A DNA stretch of 8,941 nt from positions 1-8,941 of the forward strand of contig JBGPBY010000296.1 of assembly GCA_041481485.1 (NCBI GenBank), given 5' to 3'. A program made the position numbers and the translations under genes. The stretch is from JBGPBY01 sp041481485. GTDB taxonomy: Bacteria > Acidobacteriota > Terriglobia > 20CM-2-55-15. The number at the start of each line of letters is the position of its first letter. The first letter of the stretch is position 1. This document shows, one piece after another, positions 6,454 through 8,941 of this stretch. A model generated the notes under the pieces. That model was not told the origin of the DNA, searched no databases, and saw only the letters and a list, made by a program, of their open reading frames with translations.

Positions 6454-8421
6454 TCATAACATTCCGCGCAGTGTCTGTTCGTCGATAACTTCCACGCCCA
6501 GCTCGCGGGCCTTGTCCAGTTTTGACCCGGGATCGCGCCCGGCCAGAACGAAGCTTGTTTTCTTGCTCACCGATTTTGTCACGCGGCCTCCGAATTTTTC
6601 AATCAGGCCCTCGGCTTCTTCCCGCGTCATCCCTTCCAGGGTCCCCGTCACCACAAAGGTTTTCCCCGCCAGCGTCTGACGCGGGCGCTCCACTTGTACA
6701 GCGGATTCCATTTTCAGCCCGAGATCTTTCAGGCGGACAAGCAGGGCGCGATTCTTTTCGTCATGAAAAAAGTGATGGATGGACTTAGCGAGAATCGGAC
6801 CGACCTCGCTCACCTGCTCCAGTTCTTCTGGTATTGCGTCCGCAAGTTTCTCCATGGATCCAAAGTATTCCGCGAGCAGCTGCGCCGTGCGTTCGCCCAC
6901 GTGGCGTATCCCCAAACCGAATAACAAACGGCCAAAGTCGAAGCCCCGGCTCTGTTCGAGTTCATCGACCAGGTTCCTGGCCGACTTTGTCCCCATACGT
7001 TCCAGGGATTCCAGATCCTCGACAGTTAGACGATACAGATCGGAAACATCGTGAACTCTGTCTTTGGCGATCAACTGGTCGACAAGTTTTTCGCCAAGCC
7101 CGTCAATCTTCATTGCCTTCCGGCTGGCCCAGTGAAGCAGGGATTCTCTCAACTTCGCCGGGCAGGTTTGCGACATGCAGCGGCGCACGGCATCATCCTC
7201 GGCACGATAGACTTCGCCGCCACAGACTGGACATCGGTCCGGCATTTCAAATTTGCGGCGATCGGGCGCCTGTTCCGCCACTTTCACAATTTTCGGAATC
7301 ACGTCTCCACCGCGCTCGAGCAGCACGCGGTCGTTGATGAACACGCCCAGACGTTCGATTTCGTCTTCGTTGTGCAACGTGGCGTGGCGAATCGTCGTGC
7401 CCCCCAGTTGGACCGGCTCGAGTACGGCGACCGGGGTGAGCGCTCCAGTACGTCCGACCTGAACGCGAATATCTTCCAGTTTCGTCGTTGCCTGTCTCGC
7501 TTTGAACTTCACCGCAATCGCCCAGCGCGGAAACTTGGACGTTGAGCCGAGCATCTCCTGCAATTCGACAGAATTGACCTTCACTACGACTCCATCGATT
7601 TCGTAATCGAGCTGATCCCGGCCCGCTTCGGCTTCGGTACAAAACTGCGCAACCTCTTCAATGGAACGGCAAAGTTTGTGATTGGTGTTCACCCTCAACC
7701 CGAGTTGCGAAATTCGCCTGAGATTCTCCAATTGTGTGGCTTCCGAAGGGATCGGTGAATATCCGAAAAAATCCAGGGAGCGCCGCGCGACAATCGTGGG
7801 GTCCAGCATGCGAAGCGAGCCGGCAGCCGCGTTTCTCGGATTGGCGAAAGGCGGTTCGCCTTCCTGGTCCCGGTTTTCGTTGATTTTCCGAAAAGCCTGC
7901 AGACTCAAAAATACTTCACCACGGATTTCGATGGACTTCTCCTGCGCCAGCCGAAGCGGAATGGAACGGATTGTTTTTGCGTTTCCAGTAACGACTTCGC
8001 CAGTCCTTCCGTCGCCCCGGGTCACTGCTTTTGAAAGACGCCCGCTTTCGTAAATCAGCGCGATGCTCAGGCCGTCAATTTTCAATTCGGCGACGTATTC
8101 CACCGAATTTCCCTTCGCAAGCTGAATGACGCGCGAATGCCATTCCATGAGTTCCTCGGTGGAATAGGCGTTCTCGAGACTGATCATCGGACGGGAAAAC
8201 TGATGCGTTGGGAAATCAGACGCCGCCATTCCTCCGACACGCTGGGTGGGAGAATCCGGCGTGATCATTTCCGGATGGTCACGCTCCAGTTCCTGGAGCC
8301 GGCGCATCAGCTGATCAAATTCGTGGTCGGATATGACAGGATCGGAGAGGACGTAGTATCGATGCTCGTGATCTCGGATCCGGGAGCGAAGTTCGTCGAT
8401 CTCAACCTGGAGGTGGTCCAC
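6454..8421 (-). CDS. ligA: NAD-dependent DNA ligase
   Basis: The 655-residue product is a full-length LigA, which seals 3'-OH/5'-phosphate nicks using NAD+ in replication and repair. Domains in order: Ia (1-70, with HEHRYYVLSDPVISDHEFD at 18-36), adenylation domain with catalytic K114 in LKIDGLS at 113-119, GEVFL at 168-172, NPRNAAAGSLR at 194-204 and YEIDGVVVKV at 273-282; OB fold (about 315-390); a four-cysteine zinc finger C397, C400, C415, C420; helix-hairpin-helix repeats (about 430-560); and a C-terminal BRCT domain (about 583-655, TLAGKTFVVTGTLEGMTREEA). Nothing is missing. The start is GTG at 8421; an in-frame TGA 15 bases upstream leaves no other ATG, GTG or TTG start. Only a weak GAG stands upstream as SD. 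It is 20 bases downstream of the small unknown gene and 10 bases upstream of the VWFA gene, so the three are likely co-transcribed. Confidence 0.97.
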   Translation of the reverse strand: MDHLQVEIDELRSRIRDHEHRYYVLSDPVISDHEFDQLMRRLQELERDHPEMITPDSPTQRVGGMAASDFPTHQFSRPMISLENAYSTEELMEWHSRVIQLAKGNSVEYVAELKIDGLSIALIYESGRLSKAVTRGDGRTGEVVTGNAKTIRSIPLRLAQEKSIEIRGEVFLSLQAFRKINENRDQEGEPPFANPRNAAAGSLRMLDPTIVARRSLDFFGYSPIPSEATQLENLRRISQLGLRVNTNHKLCRSIEEVAQFCTEAEAGRDQLDYEIDGVVVKVNSVELQEMLGSTSKFPRWAIAVKFKARQATTKLEDIRVQVGRTGALTPVAVLEPVQLGGTTIRHATLHNEDEIERLGVFINDRVLLERGGDVIPKIVKVAEQAPDRRKFEMPDRCPVCGGEVYRAEDDAVRRCMSQTCPAKLRESLLHWASRKAMKIDGLGEKLVDQLIAKDRVHDVSDLYRLTVEDLESLERMGTKSARNLVDELEQSRGFDFGRLLFGLGIRHVGERTAQLLAEYFGSMEKLADAIPEELEQVSEVGPILAKSIHHFFHDEKNRALLVRLKDLGLKMESAVQVERPRQTLAGKTFVVTGTLEGMTREEAEGLIEKFGGRVTKSVSKKTSFVLAGRDPGSKLDKARELGVEVIDEQTLRGML

Positions 8422-8441
8422 GGCAAGCTCAGCTCAAACCA

Positions 8442-8732
8442 TCAGGATTCAGCCAACGCGGTAGAAGATTTCCGAACATGCTGTTCGATTCGTTTCATGA
8501 GCAAATGACGCGACTCCGCAAGAACAGCCCCTTCGTTCACTTTGGACAAACTTGTATCGGTTTTGCGCAACCAGAACTGAAGGTTCGTCGCATCGGGGCT
8601 GTTTCTGAAATCGTCGCCCTGACTGCAGCACCAGCGGACGAATTCAACCGCAATGCTTCCGGCTGGAGTTTCCGACGCAATGACTTCGGGAGTAAAGAGT
8701 TCCAGAGACTGTGCTGCTGCCTGATTTGCCAT
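8442..8732 (-). CDS. Hypothetical protein of 96 residues upstream of ligA
   Basis: I do not recognise a family. The frame could extend to 8837, but that extension would translate the CTGTAG repeat, so I choose ATG 8732 (MANQAAAQSLELFTPEVIAS). The product is soluble-looking, without signal peptide or membrane span, with a mixed middle (AVEFVRWCCSQGDDF at 28-42, LQFWLRKTDTSLS at 51-63) and a basic, probably helical C-terminus (LLMKRIEQHVRKSS at 77-90). No catalytic motif is evident; the adjacent cysteines 35-36 are the only ones. The stop is 20 bases before the ligA GTG, the same strand and tight spacing suggesting one operon. No SD is seen before ATG 8732, where the upstream sequence is A/T-rich. 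Confidence 0.6.
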   Translation of the reverse strand: MANQAAAQSLELFTPEVIASETPAGSIAVEFVRWCCSQGDDFRNSPDATNLQFWLRKTDTSLSKVNEGAVLAESRHLLMKRIEQHVRKSSTALAES

Positions 8733-8755
8733 AGATAAAAATGATGCGTTAATTC

Positions 8756-8820
8756 TGGGACAACCCCGGTCCCACTGTAGGGGCGGTCTGCGGGTTCCCT
8801 GGTGTAGGGACAGTCGATCA
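8756..8820. repeat. Degenerate family A repeat with flanking hairpin, locus 3
   Basis: TGGGAC (8756-8761) and GTCCCA (8769-8774) form a hairpin directly before CTGTAGGGGCGGTCTG, as at locus 1. CCCACTGTAGGGGCGGTCTG at 8771-8790 is identical to 1677-1696. The copy then breaks off: instead of the second stem half there is a second partial copy, GTGTAGGGACAGTCGATCA at 8802-8820. Only left halves remain, so this locus looks decayed or truncated. Confidence 0.7.
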
Positions 8821-8826
8821 AGAAAT

Positions 8827-8941
8827 CCCTCTCCCAACGGGAGAGGGCGGCCGAAGGCCGGGTGAGGGGTACCTCAAGTAAATATTGTTACTTGCGGTAC
8901 CCCTCACCGGCCGCTGCGCGGCCCCCTCTCCCGTTGGGAGA
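8827..8941. repeat. Palindromic intergenic repeat, family B, cut by the right edge
   Basis: Arms 8830-8881 (52 bases) and 8888-8941 (54 bases to the edge) are inverted copies around the six-base centre ATATTG. Each arm has three parts: a 9-bp hairpin (CCCTCTCCC, loop AAC, GGGAGAGGG at 8827-8847 on the left), a second GC hairpin, and GGTGAGGGGTACC leading to CAAGTAA. The left second hairpin is CGGCC-GAA-GGCCG (8848-8860); the right one is GGCCGC-TGC-GCGGCC (8909-8923). The right arm surely continues past the window. Repeats of the CCCTCTCCC / GGTGAGGG type are common between genes in many bacteria. Confidence 0.85.

Noticed and set aside
8733..8762. Promoter TTGTCC - 17 bases - TTTTAT for the ligA cluster
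   Set aside because: The -10 candidate ends only two bases before ATG 8732, too close for a transcript that includes this start codon.
8733..8837. N-terminal extension of the small protein upstream of ligA
   Set aside because: The extension would be encoded by the degenerate family A repeat and family B edge, so the ATG at 8732 is preferred.

Overview
The window looks like a chromosomal segment of a member of the Acidobacteria. The strongest clue is the secreted von Willebrand factor A protein at 5520-6443, which has the layout of the Acidobacteria-expanded VWFA-related family (TIGR03436 type). The moderately high-GC housekeeping genes and the palindromic intergenic repeats fit that. The phylum call is an inference from family recognition, not from a marker gene.

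Layout from left to right. (1) 1-1519, minus: 5' part of a 2-oxoacid (pyruvate-type) ferredoxin oxidoreductase with alpha and gamma domains fused; it runs off the left edge. (2) 1520-2023: gene-free, with a strong SD for the oxidoreductase, a nested palindromic repeat, a good intrinsic terminator facing minus, and an imperfect inverted repeat. (3) 2024-4326, minus: proC and glgA, overlapping by four bases and probably one transcript that ends at the terminator near 1817. (4) 4376-5374, plus, divergent from proC: a P-loop kinase-like domain fused to a dCMP deaminase. (5) 5375-5519: a three-unit palindromic repeat between convergent genes. (6) 5520-8732, minus: a compact cluster of an unrecognised 96-residue protein, NAD-dependent DNA ligase ligA, and the secreted VWFA protein, with gaps of 20 and 10 bases. 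(7) 8733-8941: two unrelated palindromic repeat families side by side, the second cut by the right edge.

Most genes are core metabolism or DNA maintenance: ferredoxin-linked oxoacid oxidation, proline synthesis, glycogen synthesis, dUMP supply for thymidylate, and nick sealing. I see no transposase, phage gene, CRISPR array, tRNA or rRNA. The items most worth a second look are the kinase-deaminase fusion, which keeps an intact Walker A loop and has HGE in place of the usual HAE zinc motif, and the intergenic palindromes, whose copies differ by compensatory changes that keep their hairpins. I do not see a clear new multi-gene defence or biosynthetic system, and I do not claim one.
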